DNA from: Hyphomicrobiales bacterium
GTDB taxonomy: Bacteria > Pseudomonadota > Alphaproteobacteria > Rhizobiales > Aestuariivirgaceae
Length of the DNA: 64,000 nt
Direction of reading: 5' to 3'
Assembly (NCBI GenBank): GCA_016185245.1
Contig: JACPNZ010000007.1
Coordinates: 1-64,000 of the forward strand
Shown here: positions 19,203 to 28,394 of the stretch, piece by piece
Numbering within the stretch: the stretch's first letter is position 1
Layout: the number at the start of each line of letters is the position of its first letter
Translations under genes and position numbers: made by a program
The notes under the pieces: model-generated
The model's database searches: none
What the model saw: the letters and a program-made list of their open reading frames with translations, nothing else
Told to the model about the DNA's origin: nothing

Positions 19203-20617
19203 CCGGTCTTCCAGCCCCTGGCGCGGCGCACCGCTTCAGCGAAGTGCTGGTGCGGTTCGATGCCGAGCGGAGCCAGCGGGGCAATCGCCCGGGTCGGCGG
19301 CAGGGGCGGCAGGCCGGCGGCGCCCCTGCCCAGCATGGCCAGGCGCGCCGTTCCAAGGGCGGTGAGATCGGTCGACGACGGCACTCGTACCGTCCGCTCC
19401 AGGGCATCGGCGAGAAACTGCAGGAAGTAGCCGTTCCTGGCCATGCCGCCGTCGACCGAAATGGCGGGGCCGAGGGGCACCAGTTCGGCCATGGCGGCGA
19501 TCACTTGGGCGGCCCGTAGCGCCACGCCCTCGAGCAGGCTCTGCATCATGTCGGCGCGTGTCGTCTCGAGTCCCATGCCGATCCACAGGCCCGCCGCGGT
19601 GCGGTCCCAGTGCGGGCAGGCAAGCCCCGAGAGCGCCGGCACGAAGGCCAGGCCCCGGGCGATCGCCGGGGCCACGGCAAAGCCTTCGATTTCGGAGAAC
19701 TCGCCGAACAGGCCGAGGCTCCTCGCCCAGTTGACCGCCGAGGCGGCATTGTAGACGCCACCCTCGACGGCGAAATGGGCGGGTGCCGCCCCGATCTTCC
19801 AGGCAAGCGTCGGCGATATGCCGAAGCGGCTGCCGTCGATGCGGGCGGGCCCCGCCACGGCGAGGGCGAAGGCGCCGGTGCCGAAAGTGATCTTGGCATC
19901 GCCCGGAGCGGCGCAGCCATGGCCGAATAGGGCCGCCTGCTGGTCGACCAGGCTCGCCGTCACTGGCACTTTTCCAATCGTTCCGAAGGGACCGGTTGTC
20001 GCACGAATGTCCGGCAGGCACTGGCGCGGCACGCCGAACAGCGCACAGAGCTCGTCGTCCCATTGGCAGGTGTCGAGGTTCATCAGGCTGGTGCGCGAGG
20101 CGGTGGTGACATCGGTGGCGAAGATGCCGGTGAGACGGTCAAGGAAGAATGCATCGCTGGTGCCGAGCCGCAACCGGCCCTGACCCAAGAGCTCATTTGC
20201 CTCACCCACATGGTCAAGAAGCCAACGCAGCTTGGAAGCCGAGAAATAGGGATCGAGCGGCAGTCCGGCGCGCTTCAAAGTCAGTTCCTCGCCGCCATTG
20301 GCCTTGAGCTTTGCCGTCACCTCGCTGGTGCGGCTGTCTTGCCAGACGATGGCGTTGGCGATGGCGCGGCCGGTGGCGGCGTCCCAGGCGACGACGGTCT
20401 CGCCCTGATTGTCGATGCCGATCGCGTCGGCGGGGCCGGCGGCGTCGATCGCCTCTCTCACATGGCGCAGCAACTCCTCGGCGTCATGCTCGACCCAGCC
20501 TCCTTGCGGATAGATTTGCCGGTGCTCGAAGCCGGCGACGGTGGCGAAACGCCCATCGCCGTCATAGGTGAAGGCCTTGGTGCCGGTGGTACCCTGGTCA
20601 ATGGCCACGACTTTCAT
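19199..20617 (-). CDS. FGGY family carbohydrate kinase (glycerol kinase-like)
   Basis: A 472-aa sugar/polyol kinase. The N-terminal phosphate loop AIDQGTTGTK (5-14) and the C-terminal ISVDGGMARNGYFLQFLAD are FGGY hallmarks, and IVWQDSRTS is close to the glycerol-kinase motif. It would phosphorylate glycerol or a related polyol with ATP. It is the last gene of a three-gene operon with two flavoproteins that resemble GlpA and its partner, overlapping the middle gene by ATGA. This strongly suggests a glycerol-type catabolic unit. The exact polyol is not proven. Confidence 0.88.
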   Translation of the reverse strand: MKVVAIDQGTTGTKAFTYDGDGRFATVAGFEHRQIYPQGGWVEHDAEELLRHVREAIDAAGPADAIGIDNQGETVVAWDAATGRAIANAIVWQDSRTSEVTAKLKANGGEELTLKRAGLPLDPYFSASKLRWLLDHVGEANELLGQGRLRLGTSDAFFLDRLTGIFATDVTTASRTSLMNLDTCQWDDELCALFGVPRQCLPDIRATTGPFGTIGKVPVTASLVDQQAALFGHGCAAPGDAKITFGTGAFALAVAGPARIDGSRFGISPTLAWKIGAAPAHFAVEGGVYNAASAVNWARSLGLFGEFSEIEGFAVAPAIARGLAFVPALSGLACPHWDRTAAGLWIGMGLETTRADMMQSLLEGVALRAAQVIAAMAELVPLGPAISVDGGMARNGYFLQFLADALERTVRVPSSTDLTALGTARLAMLGRGAAGLPPLPPTRAIAPLAPLGIEPHQHFAEAVRRARGWKTG

Positions 20618-21543
20618 AACATGCTCCCGGCGATTGCCGCGGCGGCGGCAAGGCCCTGGCGCCAGCAGGTGCCGGAACTCTTCAGGGGGCGGAGCACATT
20701 GCCGGCGGCGAAGAAGGCGGGGTCGGTGCAGCGGAAGGCGGAATCGATGCGCGGAGCGAGATCGTCGCTGGCGAAGGGCCCGGTCATGTAGAGAGCATTT
20801 TCGGGCCGGAACTGGCCAGTGAACACCACACCGTCACAGGCAATCCGCCGGCGCTGGCCGCCGTGTTCCACTTCGACGGCCTCGACCTGGCCTCGGCCGT
20901 CGATAGCAATGAGCCTGGTCGCGGTCAGTACCGGCACGCCGAAAGCCAGCCGCGCCACCAGCCGGCCGGCACGGGGAGCGGTGGTCGCAGCATTCTCCTC
21001 GATCATCGCCACGGGCCTCACCCCCAGGTGAAGGCAGGTGACCAGCACCGAGAAAGAGACCCATTCGCTGCCGACAATCACCGGCCGGTCGAAGGGCCTG
21101 CGATGGTTGAGATAGACATGCTGCTGAAGCGCGCCGGTGGTCATCACCCCTTGCGGCCTGGTGCCGCCGACGAGGCGCGCGGCGCGTGGGGTCTCGCGCG
21201 TACCGGTAGCGATCAGCACGCGGTTCGCGATCATGTGGCGCGCGCCCTGGCTGTCGCGGATGCGGAGGTGGCCCTCGGGGCCCAGCTCAAGCACCGTGGT
21301 GCCGGTGCGGACATCGAGCGATGACGTATCGGCCCGCAATTGCGCGGCAAAGCGCGGACCCGTCCACAATCGCCGATGGCTCTGCCAGCCGAAGCCCATG
21401 TGGCCGCAATGGCGGGGAATGCCACCCGCTTCCGCCTCGCGTTCCAGCACCACGACGTCCTTGATGCCGAGTTCTACGAGCCGCAACGCCGCCGCCAATC
21501 CGGCAGGCCCGCCGCCGACGATCGCCACGTCATGGCGTTCCAC
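20614..21543 (-). CDS. FAD-dependent pyridine nucleotide-disulfide type oxidoreductase
   Basis: A flavoprotein of about 309 aa. The FAD Rossmann motif VAIVGGGPAGLAAALRL opens the protein. A second nucleotide region with ATGTRETPRAARLVGG follows, and the C-terminal FAAGNVLRP matches the FAD O2'-binding ATG/GD motif. It resembles the alpha-type subunits that partner GlpA-like oxidases in alphaproteobacteria. GTG at 21543 has GGAGG upstream and overlaps the preceding gene by 14 bases. Its role may be to pass electrons from the GlpA-like subunit. Confidence 0.85.
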   Translation of the reverse strand: MERHDVAIVGGGPAGLAAALRLVELGIKDVVVLEREAEAGGIPRHCGHMGFGWQSHRRLWTGPRFAAQLRADTSSLDVRTGTTVLELGPEGHLRIRDSQGARHMIANRVLIATGTRETPRAARLVGGTRPQGVMTTGALQQHVYLNHRRPFDRPVIVGSEWVSFSVLVTCLHLGVRPVAMIEENAATTAPRAGRLVARLAFGVPVLTATRLIAIDGRGQVEAVEVEHGGQRRRIACDGVVFTGQFRPENALYMTGPFASDDLAPRIDSAFRCTDPAFFAAGNVLRPLKSSGTCWRQGLAAAAAIAGSML

Positions 21544-22882
21544 GGGCAGCCTCCGCCATGATTGCCGTGACCTCAGCCGAACAGTAGAAACCCTGGCAGC
21601 GCCCCATCACGGCGCGGGTGCGGCGCTTGAGGCCGCCCATGTCGGTGGCGGGCAGGGGCCCGGTAAGCGCCGCTTCGATTTCGGCCCGTGTCACCAGTTC
21701 GCAATGGCAGACGATGTCGCCGCCGGTCTGGTAGGGCCGTGGGCGGAGTTCGGCGAGGTTGGGCACCGGTGTCCAGACGGGTTCGGGAGTGGCCGGCAGC
21801 CTGGCGAAATGATCCGCGTACAGACGAGCGACATGTTGGGCGATGCCGAGCGAGGCGGTTAAGCCGGTCGAGCGGATGCCGGCGATGGTGATCCAGTTGC
21901 GTTCAGGCAGGGCCTCGATCACATAATCCTTGTGCTGGGTGGCGGGACGGAGCCCGGCATAGATGGCGTTGATGCCGACATGTTGCAGTTCCGGCACCAT
22001 AGCGATGGCACGGGCCTTGAGTCTCGCCAGGGTTTCGCCGTCGCAAGACGCGACCTCGCGCTCATCCACATCCTCGGCGGTGGGGCCGATGGCAAGATTG
22101 CCGAAGATGGTGCGGAACAGCACGACCCCCTTGGTGTACTCGCTCGGTACGGGCAGGATGATGGCGTTGACCAGCTTCGCGGCGGGCTTGTCGAAGACCA
22201 CGAATTGGCCGCGGCGCGGCTTGATGGCGAAGGGCGGGTCGCGGACGATCCGCTCCACAAGGTCGCCGAAATTTCCCGCTGCGTTGATGACGACACGGGC
22301 TCGCACCTCGCCCTTGCCATGGGCGAGTCGCCACGCGCCATTCGCCAACGTGCCACCGGTCACTTCGGCACCGCGCAGGATCACCGCCCCATGGGCCAGG
22401 GCCTGATGGGCATAGGCGAGCGGTGCCGACCATGGGTCGATGATCGCTTCACCCGGTACCAGCACCGCACTCAGGGCGGCAGCGAGATGGGGCTCGCGGG
22501 CCGCCAGTTCGCCCGCTTCGATCTGGCGCACGTCGGCAATCCCGTTCTGGTGGGCCTTGGCGACGATGTTGGGGAGCGCTGCAAGTTCCTCATCGCTCCA
22601 GGCGACGACGAGCCCCGAGCTTTCGACCAGCGGCAGGTTGAGACGCTGGCGGATCGCCAGGTACTCGGCATAGCCGGCTTGCATGCAGGCAAGCTCCAGG
22701 CTGCCAAGCGGTGCATCGAAGCCCGTATGCAGTAGCGCGCTGTTGCCCTTGCTGGCGCCGGAAAGAATGTCGGCCCCACGCTCGAGCAACACACAGCGAA
22801 GGCCAGCCTTGGCAAAGCGGCGCAGGATCGCCAGCCCCACCACGCCGCCACCGATCACCGCAATGTCGAAGACGTCACTCAT
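21530..22882 (-). CDS. NAD(P)/FAD-dependent oxidoreductase, GlpA-like with BFD-type [2Fe-2S] domain
   Basis: A 450-aa protein. Residues 1-370 are a DAO/GlpA-type flavin domain (IAVIGGGVVGLAILRRFA and GIRSTGLTASLGIAQ). The last 70 residues hold a BFD-like iron-sulfur region with Cys residues in VCHCELVTR and GRCQGFYC, four in all. It would oxidise a glycerol-3-phosphate-like or hydroxy-acid substrate. First gene of the operon with the second flavoprotein and the FGGY kinase. No heme or membrane subunit is present, so the electron acceptor is uncertain. Confidence 0.88.
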   Translation of the reverse strand: MSDVFDIAVIGGGVVGLAILRRFAKAGLRCVLLERGADILSGASKGNSALLHTGFDAPLGSLELACMQAGYAEYLAIRQRLNLPLVESSGLVVAWSDEELAALPNIVAKAHQNGIADVRQIEAGELAAREPHLAAALSAVLVPGEAIIDPWSAPLAYAHQALAHGAVILRGAEVTGGTLANGAWRLAHGKGEVRARVVINAAGNFGDLVERIVRDPPFAIKPRRGQFVVFDKPAAKLVNAIILPVPSEYTKGVVLFRTIFGNLAIGPTAEDVDEREVASCDGETLARLKARAIAMVPELQHVGINAIYAGLRPATQHKDYVIEALPERNWITIAGIRSTGLTASLGIAQHVARLYADHFARLPATPEPVWTPVPNLAELRPRPYQTGGDIVCHCELVTRAEIEAALTGPLPATDMGGLKRRTRAVMGRCQGFYCSAEVTAIMAEAARGTP

Positions 22883-22940
22883 TACGAAAGCCTAGACCAC
22901 GCCTGTCGTGCAAGGAAGCGTCGGTTCGCGCCGGCCATGA

Positions 22941-22969
22941 AAGAAAATGGCCGGGACGAGCCCGGCCAT
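22941..22969 (-). terminator. Rho-independent terminator after the APC permease (palindromic repeat type)
   Basis: ATGGCCGGG (22947-22955) pairs with CCCGGCCAT (22961-22969), and on the minus strand TTTTCTT follows. The core ATGGCCGGG...CCCGGCCAT is the kind of palindrome often dispersed in Hyphomicrobiales genomes, so it may double as a repeat. Confidence 0.8.
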
Positions 22970-22995
22970 GGCGATGTCGTAGAATTTCGAAAGCG

Positions 22996-24729
22996 TTAGC
23001 CGGCGGTTTCGAGAGCCTTCTCCTGGGCGGCGATGATCGCCTGACGTTTCTTGATCTCCTCGCCGATCGGCGGGCCGGCGAAACGCTTGCCCTGGAGGAC
23101 GAAGACCAGGATTTCCACGACGATCAGCGTGGCGATCGCCGCATAGACATTGAAGTTGCTGTCTTCCGCCTTCCAGAAGTACCAGACCGCGGCGGCGGTC
23201 AGCACACCGAAAGCGAGCCCGACCGGCAGTCGGCCTTCCATCGACTGCCAGAAGCCGATCATGGCCACGATCATCAGCACGATCAGGTAGCCGACCTTCT
23301 CTTGCGGCGGCTGCACGCCGACGAAGATCAGGATGGCGCAGCCGATGATGGCGAGGACCGCAATCGGGATCGAAGCACCACGGAGATTGAAGGGGCCCTT
23401 GTTCTTCCAGTTGCCCGCCGTCTCCGACTTCATCGCCGCGGCGATGGGCATCAGATAGGAGAGATAGAGAAATACCGCCGTGCCCGTCGACAGCACCAGG
23501 AAAGCCCCGCCATAGAGGGTCGAGATGATCGACAGGACTCCTCCTACCCAGATCGCCGCGCCCGGCGTGCGCTGCTGCGGATGCACCTGCTTTAGCGTGT
23601 CCGACATCGGCAGGCCGCCGTCGCGGGCGAAGGCATACATCATGCGCGAGCAGGATGTGAGGCCGGCGAGAGCGCAGAGGAAGTTCGTCACCACGATGCC
23701 GATGATGATGATCGAGCGGAGAGCGCCCGGCATCGGCGATTGCGCGATCAGCCAGTTGAAGGCATTCCAGCCCTGGGCGGCGCCGGCGGTGACACCGTCC
23801 ATGGTGACATTGCCGGCGGCGTCCTTCTGGTCCGGCAGCGCCAGCACAAAAGAGGCGACCATGAAGTAGCCGAAGAGGAAGGACCACCACACCGAACGGA
23901 TCATGCCCTTCGGCACTTCCTTCTGGGCGTTGCGGGTTTCCTCCGAGGTGTGCGCCGAGGCGTCGAAGCCGGTGATCGTATAGACGACGTGCAGGAGGCC
24001 GATGGCGAAAATGTAGATGCCGACGGTTGCCGCCGGCCAGACATTGCCGCCCGGCGCGCCGGTGAAATTCGTGAAGGTGAAGAGCCGCCCGAAATCGAGC
24101 GACGGCGCGAATGCCAGCAGCGCCAGCGTCAGCACTATGGCGGTCGCCAGAATGATGTAGCCGACCCAGTCGGTGAGGATGGTGGTGAGCCGCAGGTAAT
24201 AGTGATTGAGAATCGCCTGCGCCACGGTCACCGCCGCGATGAAGATCGTCTGGATCCACCAGCCCCCCGAAAGCTCGCCCGAGGGAATCCAGCCGGTGAC
24301 GTCCATGCCCACGACTTGTGCCAGAAACAGGTCGCGGAACAGATTGAACAGGCCCCAGTTAACCGAGGACACCACGAAAATCAGGCCGAGAAGGTTGAAC
24401 CAGGCCGCGGCCCAGCCGAAGCCCCGGCCGCCAAGAATCGACGACCAGTGATAGATGCCACCCGCCGTCGGATAGGACGACGCAACCTGCGCCATGGCCA
24501 CCGCGACGATCAGCGCGAAAGCCGACCCCAAAGGCCAAACGATGCCGATGGAGGCACCGCCGCCGGCGCTCAGCGCCACCGGGAAGGCGGTGATGCCGCC
24601 GGCCGCGATGTTGATGATGGCGAAGGAAATCGCGAAGTTCTGGAATGCGCCCATGCGGCGGGACAATTCCTGGGCATAGCCCATTTGATGGAGGACTTTT
24701 TCGTCCTCGGTCACATGATGTTCGGCCAT
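22996..24729 (-). CDS. APC superfamily amino acid permease
   Basis: A 577-aa transporter with about 14 hydrophobic segments. The N-terminal FAISFAIINIAAGGITAFPVAL and SSYPTAGGIYHWSSILGG match the APC TM1-TM3 consensus, including the glycine-rich substrate loop. The start at 24729 has GGAGGGAGCC upstream, and an in-frame start at 24816 is unlikely. It is divergent from the LysR gene at 24969, which may control it, and upstream of the MttB-like pair. Uptake of a methylated amine or amino acid for that pair is a reasonable guess. The 239-base divergent region presumably holds both promoters. Confidence 0.88.
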   Translation of the reverse strand: MAEHHVTEDEKVLHQMGYAQELSRRMGAFQNFAISFAIINIAAGGITAFPVALSAGGGASIGIVWPLGSAFALIVAVAMAQVASSYPTAGGIYHWSSILGGRGFGWAAAWFNLLGLIFVVSSVNWGLFNLFRDLFLAQVVGMDVTGWIPSGELSGGWWIQTIFIAAVTVAQAILNHYYLRLTTILTDWVGYIILATAIVLTLALLAFAPSLDFGRLFTFTNFTGAPGGNVWPAATVGIYIFAIGLLHVVYTITGFDASAHTSEETRNAQKEVPKGMIRSVWWSFLFGYFMVASFVLALPDQKDAAGNVTMDGVTAGAAQGWNAFNWLIAQSPMPGALRSIIIIGIVVTNFLCALAGLTSCSRMMYAFARDGGLPMSDTLKQVHPQQRTPGAAIWVGGVLSIISTLYGGAFLVLSTGTAVFLYLSYLMPIAAAMKSETAGNWKNKGPFNLRGASIPIAVLAIIGCAILIFVGVQPPQEKVGYLIVLMIVAMIGFWQSMEGRLPVGLAFGVLTAAAVWYFWKAEDSNFNVYAAIATLIVVEILVFVLQGKRFAGPPIGEEIKKRQAIIAAQEKALETAG

Positions 24730-24968
24730 AGTGGCTCCCTCCTGCGCCGGCGGGGAACCGGGCGCCCCATTGATATTATGATTCATTTGCCTTGCGCAGG
24801 TTGCCACTGCGCTCAACCATCCCCAGAATCTGCATAGTGGTCTTTGCCGGCCAGAAGGTCAACCGTAGCGGGCGTGCCGGCTGCGGGTCACCGTCACCCG
24901 GAACCGCGGCAACATGGCGGTCGAATGAGCTTTCCTCAAGCGAAAAGACTCTGCTAGCATGGTTAATC

Positions 24969-25865
24969 ATGGTCCGCCGGCACTATTCCCTGCCCTCGCT
25001 CAACGCCCTAGCGGCCTTCGAGGCGGCCGCCCGTCATCTCAGCCTCACCCGGGCGGCGGGTGAGCTCAATGTCACTCCGGGGGCGGTCTCCAAGCAGGTC
25101 AAGATGCTCGAGGACGAGATCGGCCGGCCGCTGTTCATCCGTCTGCACCGGGCCCTCAAACTCACCGGCGAAGGCGAAACCATCTACCGGACCCTGCGCG
25201 AGACCTTCGAGCGCATCTCGCAAAGCCTGCAGTCGGTCAGGAGCGACCTGGCCATACGCACCGTGTCGATCGGCACCACCACGGCCTTCGCCCAGCTCTG
25301 GCTGATGCCGCGGCTCGGCGCCTTCTGGAACGCCCACCAGGACATCGTCATCGACCACATGATTTCCGACCGGCCCTACGATCTGCACTCACCGGGCGTC
25401 GAACTCCGGGTGCGCTACGGCGACGGCAAGTTCCCCGACGAACATGCCAGCAAGCTGTTCGACGACACGATCGTGCCGGTGGCCAGTCCCGGTTTCGCCG
25501 CGAAGCACCGGTTGAAGGCGGCGAAGGATTTGGTCGACGTGCCGCTCCTGTCGGTCGAGGGCGTCGACTGGACCTGGACCACCTGGGCCGACTTCCTGCG
25601 CGACACCGGGGCGGCCCGCAAGCGCCTCAACATCCGGCGCTTCAACAGCTATGTAATCGCCCTCCAGGCGGCCCAGGACGGTCAGGGCGTGGCTCTTGGC
25701 TGGCTCAGCCTGGTTGCGACGCTGATTGCCAAGAACAGCCTGGTGCAGGTAACGCCCGACCGCATGGTGGCGCCCCATTCCTTCTATGTGACCTGGGGAA
25801 GCGAGCATGCCCTGTCGCGCGAGGCGGCAACGCTCCGCGACTGGCTGCTGGCACAGGCCGCTTGA
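24969..25865 (+). CDS. LysR family transcriptional regulator (GcvA-like)
   Basis: A 298-aa LysR-type regulator. The winged helix-turn-helix covers about 6-65 (NALAAFEAAARHLSLTRAA, then ELNVTPGAVSKQVK), followed by the periplasmic-binding-like effector domain. The set resembles GcvA-type members. It faces the APC permease and precedes the MttB-like/GrdB-like genes, so it may sense a substrate of that uptake and demethylation route. The start is the first ATG after a clear promoter gap. Confidence 0.93.
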   Translation: MVRRHYSLPSLNALAAFEAAARHLSLTRAAGELNVTPGAVSKQVKMLEDEIGRPLFIRLHRALKLTGEGETIYRTLRETFERISQSLQSVRSDLAIRTVSIGTTTAFAQLWLMPRLGAFWNAHQDIVIDHMISDRPYDLHSPGVELRVRYGDGKFPDEHASKLFDDTIVPVASPGFAAKHRLKAAKDLVDVPLLSVEGVDWTWTTWADFLRDTGAARKRLNIRRFNSYVIALQAAQDGQGVALGWLSLVATLIAKNSLVQVTPDRMVAPHSFYVTWGSEHALSREAATLRDWLLAQAA

Positions 25866-25941
25866 CTTCCACTCAAAGGACGCCAGCAACTTGTTCGGCT
25901 TGAAATTGCTGCGTCCTGGGGCTCAATGGCCCGAGCAAAGG

Positions 25942-27510
25942 ATGCTGATTGCCATGGTCAACACGCTGGAATTGTCAAAACAGGTCTCCGCCACCGGCCG
26001 CCGCGGCGGTGGGCGCGAGGGCCGGAGAGCGCTTAGGGCCGCTCCCGTTGCCTCGTTTCCCACCCTTGTCCGCGACATTCCCGTCTACCAGATGGTGCCG
26101 GACGAGGCGGTCGAACTGATCCACGAGGAGTCGCTCAAGATTCTCGAGGAGGTGGGCTGCGAGTTCCGCGACGACGAGGCGGTCGCCATGTGGAAAAAGA
26201 CCGGCGCTGCCGTGACCGGCGCCCGCATCCGCATCGACCGGGCGCTGCTCATGGAGCTGGTCTCCAAGGTGCCGCCCGAATTCACCTTGAACGCCCGCAA
26301 CCCCGAACGCACCGTCAGGGTCGGTGGTCGCAACACCATCTTCGTGCCGATGTATGGGGCTCCCTATGTGCGCGACCTCGACAACCGCCGGCGCTATGGC
26401 TCGCTCGATGACCTCAACAATTTCCACAAGCTCGCCTACATGCAGCCGGCGCTGCATTCCTCCAGTTCGATCATCTGCGAGCCCATGGAAGTGCCGGTGC
26501 CGAAGCGCCACCTGCACATCATCCATTCGGCGCTGAAACATTCCGACAAGCCGTTCATGGGCATCGTCACTTCGAAGGAGCGGGCCGAGGACGTGATGAA
26601 GATGGCGGCAATCGTCTTCGGCGAGGACTATGTGAAGGACAATGCGGTTCTGGTCTCGATCACCAACTGCAATTCGCCGCTGGTGTGGGATGCCACCATG
26701 CTCGACGCCATGAAGGTCTATGCGAGGCACAACCAGCCGCTGATTCTCGCGCCCTTCGCGCTGTGCGGGGCTTCGACCTCGGCTTCGGCGGTGGGGGCGG
26801 TGGCCCAGGTCAATGCCGAAGCGCTGGCGGGCGTGGCCTTCACCCAGCTCGTCCGCCCCGGTTCGCCCCAGCTCTATGGCCAGTTCATGGTGACGGTGGA
26901 CATGAAGTCGGGGGCTCCCATGGGCGGTACGCCGGAAGCGGCCCAGATGATGTATCTGATGGGAGCGCTGGCGCGAAAATACAAATTGCCGTGGCGCACC
27001 TCGGGCTTCCATGTCGGCTCCAAGCTCAACGACGCGCAGGCCGGCTACGAGGCCAACATGCTGATGCATGCGGCGATCCTGTCGGGGGCAAACTACATCT
27101 GGCATGTGGCGGGCTGGCTCGAGGCGGGGCTTTGCTGCGGCTATTCCAAGTTCATGACCGACTGCGAGCAGCTCGTCGGCTGGTACAAATACGCCGGCGG
27201 CCTCAAGTTCGACGATTTTCAGGAGGCGATGGGGGCGATCCGCGAGGTGGGTCCCGCCGGCCATTTCCTCGGCACAAAACACACGCTCGAGCATTTCGAG
27301 AGCGCCTTCTTCATGCCGTCGCTCATGGATTTCAATTCCTTCGAGCAGTGGCAGGCGGAGGGCTCCAAGGACCACGACACCCGCGGCCGCGACAAGGCGC
27401 GCGCCATGCTCGCCGCCTATGAGGAGCCGAAGCTCGACGAGGGCGTTGCCGAAGGCTTGCGCGACTTCATCGCCCGGCGAGAGGGCGAGCTTCCCAACAG
27501 TGTCAGCTGA
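25942..27510 (+). CDS. Trimethylamine methyltransferase family protein (MttB superfamily, non-pyrrolysine)
   Basis: A protein of about 522 aa of the MttB superfamily, TIM-barrel methyltransferases that move a methyl group from a quaternary amine to a corrinoid protein. There is no in-frame TAG, so pyrrolysine is absent, as in MtgB-type glycine-betaine demethylases and other homologs. Features such as FTLNARNPERTVRVGG, SFxxxGASTSASAVGAVAQ-like and WHVAGWLEAGLCCGYSKF are typical. ATG at 25942 or 25954 can serve. It overlaps the downstream GrdB-like gene by 11 bases. No corrinoid protein or reactivase is encoded nearby, so the partner must lie elsewhere if the family mechanism holds. The amine substrate is unknown. 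Confidence 0.88.
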   Translation: MLIAMVNTLELSKQVSATGRRGGGREGRRALRAAPVASFPTLVRDIPVYQMVPDEAVELIHEESLKILEEVGCEFRDDEAVAMWKKTGAAVTGARIRIDRALLMELVSKVPPEFTLNARNPERTVRVGGRNTIFVPMYGAPYVRDLDNRRRYGSLDDLNNFHKLAYMQPALHSSSSIICEPMEVPVPKRHLHIIHSALKHSDKPFMGIVTSKERAEDVMKMAAIVFGEDYVKDNAVLVSITNCNSPLVWDATMLDAMKVYARHNQPLILAPFALCGASTSASAVGAVAQVNAEALAGVAFTQLVRPGSPQLYGQFMVTVDMKSGAPMGGTPEAAQMMYLMGALARKYKLPWRTSGFHVGSKLNDAQAGYEANMLMHAAILSGANYIWHVAGWLEAGLCCGYSKFMTDCEQLVGWYKYAGGLKFDDFQEAMGAIREVGPAGHFLGTKHTLEHFESAFFMPSLMDFNSFEQWQAEGSKDHDTRGRDKARAMLAAYEEPKLDEGVAEGLRDFIARREGELPNSVS

Positions 27511-28387
27511 CCCGCCCATCTCTTATCTGACGCGCATCCGGACCTATTATCAGGGGCTGGGCTACGGTGCTCCCTATGAGTGGGCTCAGTTTGCCGAAGT
27601 GCCGTTCGCCAGATTGGCGAAACCGCTGAAGGATTGCCGCATCGCGCTGGTGACGACGGCTGCGCCCTACCAGCCGGGCAAGGGCGACCAGGGGCCGGGG
27701 GCGCCCTACAACGCGGCGGCGAAATTCTATTCCGTCTATTCGGACGACACGGGTTCCGATCCGGACTTGCGCATCTCGCACATCGCCATCGACAGGAAGC
27801 ACACCACCGCCGAGGACATGGCGAGTTATTTCCCGCTCGCCGCACTCCGCCGTGCCGCGGGCCGCATCGGCGGTTTGACGGCGCGGTTCCATGGTCTGCC
27901 CACCAACCGCAGCCAGCGTCAGACGATCAACGTCGATGGCGCCGAACTCCTCGCCCGCTGCAAGTCGGATGGTGCGGACGCGGCGATCCTGGTGCCCAAC
28001 TGCCCGGTGTGCCACCAGAGCGTGGCGCTGGCCGCCCGCACCCTCGAAGCGGCCGGCATCGCCACCGTCATCATGGGTTGCGCCAAGGATATCGTCGAGC
28101 ATGTCGGAGTGCCGCGCTTTTTGTTCAGCGATTTTCCCCTGGGCAACGGGGCGGGCCACCCCAACGACGCGGCTTCGCAGGACCAGACACTGGCGCTCGC
28201 CCTCGATCTCCTCGAATCCGCCGCTCGCCCGCGCACCACGCTCATGTCGCCGTTGCTCTGGGCCGCCGACGGCGCCTGGAAGCAGGGCTACTGCAACTTG
28301 GCGCTCCTCACGCCCGAGGAGATTGCCCGCCGCCGCGCCGAATTCGACCGCGGCAAGGTGGCAGCGAAAAGTCTCCGTTCGACGTGA
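27500..28387 (+). CDS. Glycine/sarcosine/betaine reductase selenoprotein B (GrdB)-like protein, Cys form
   Basis: A 295-aa protein resembling the B subunit of glycine-type reductases: [15 protein letters not shown], then [36 protein letters not shown] and [13 protein letters not shown]. The ORF has no internal TGA, so any selenocysteine position is a cysteine here (the CPVC pair is the best candidate). In Clostridia this subunit cleaves an amine with reductive loss of nitrogen. In aerobic alphaproteobacteria its role is unknown. GTG at 27500 overlaps the MttB-like stop by 11 bases, so the two are co-translated and presumably act on the same compound. Confidence 0.8.
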   Translation: MSADPPISYLTRIRTYYQGLGYGAPYEWAQFAEVPFARLAKPLKDCRIALVTTAAPYQPGKGDQGPGAPYNAAAKFYSVYSDDTGSDPDLRISHIAIDRKHTTAEDMASYFPLAALRRAAGRIGGLTARFHGLPTNRSQRQTINVDGAELLARCKSDGADAAILVPNCPVCHQSVALAARTLEAAGIATVIMGCAKDIVEHVGVPRFLFSDFPLGNGAGHPNDAASQDQTLALALDLLESAARPRTTLMSPLLWAADGAWKQGYCNLALLTPEEIARRRAEFDRGKVAAKSLRST

Positions 28388-28394
28388 AACGCTA

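Noticed and set aside
25942-28387. Pyrrolysine or selenocysteine codons in the MttB-like and GrdB-like genes
   Set aside because: Both frames are open throughout with no in-frame TAG or TGA.
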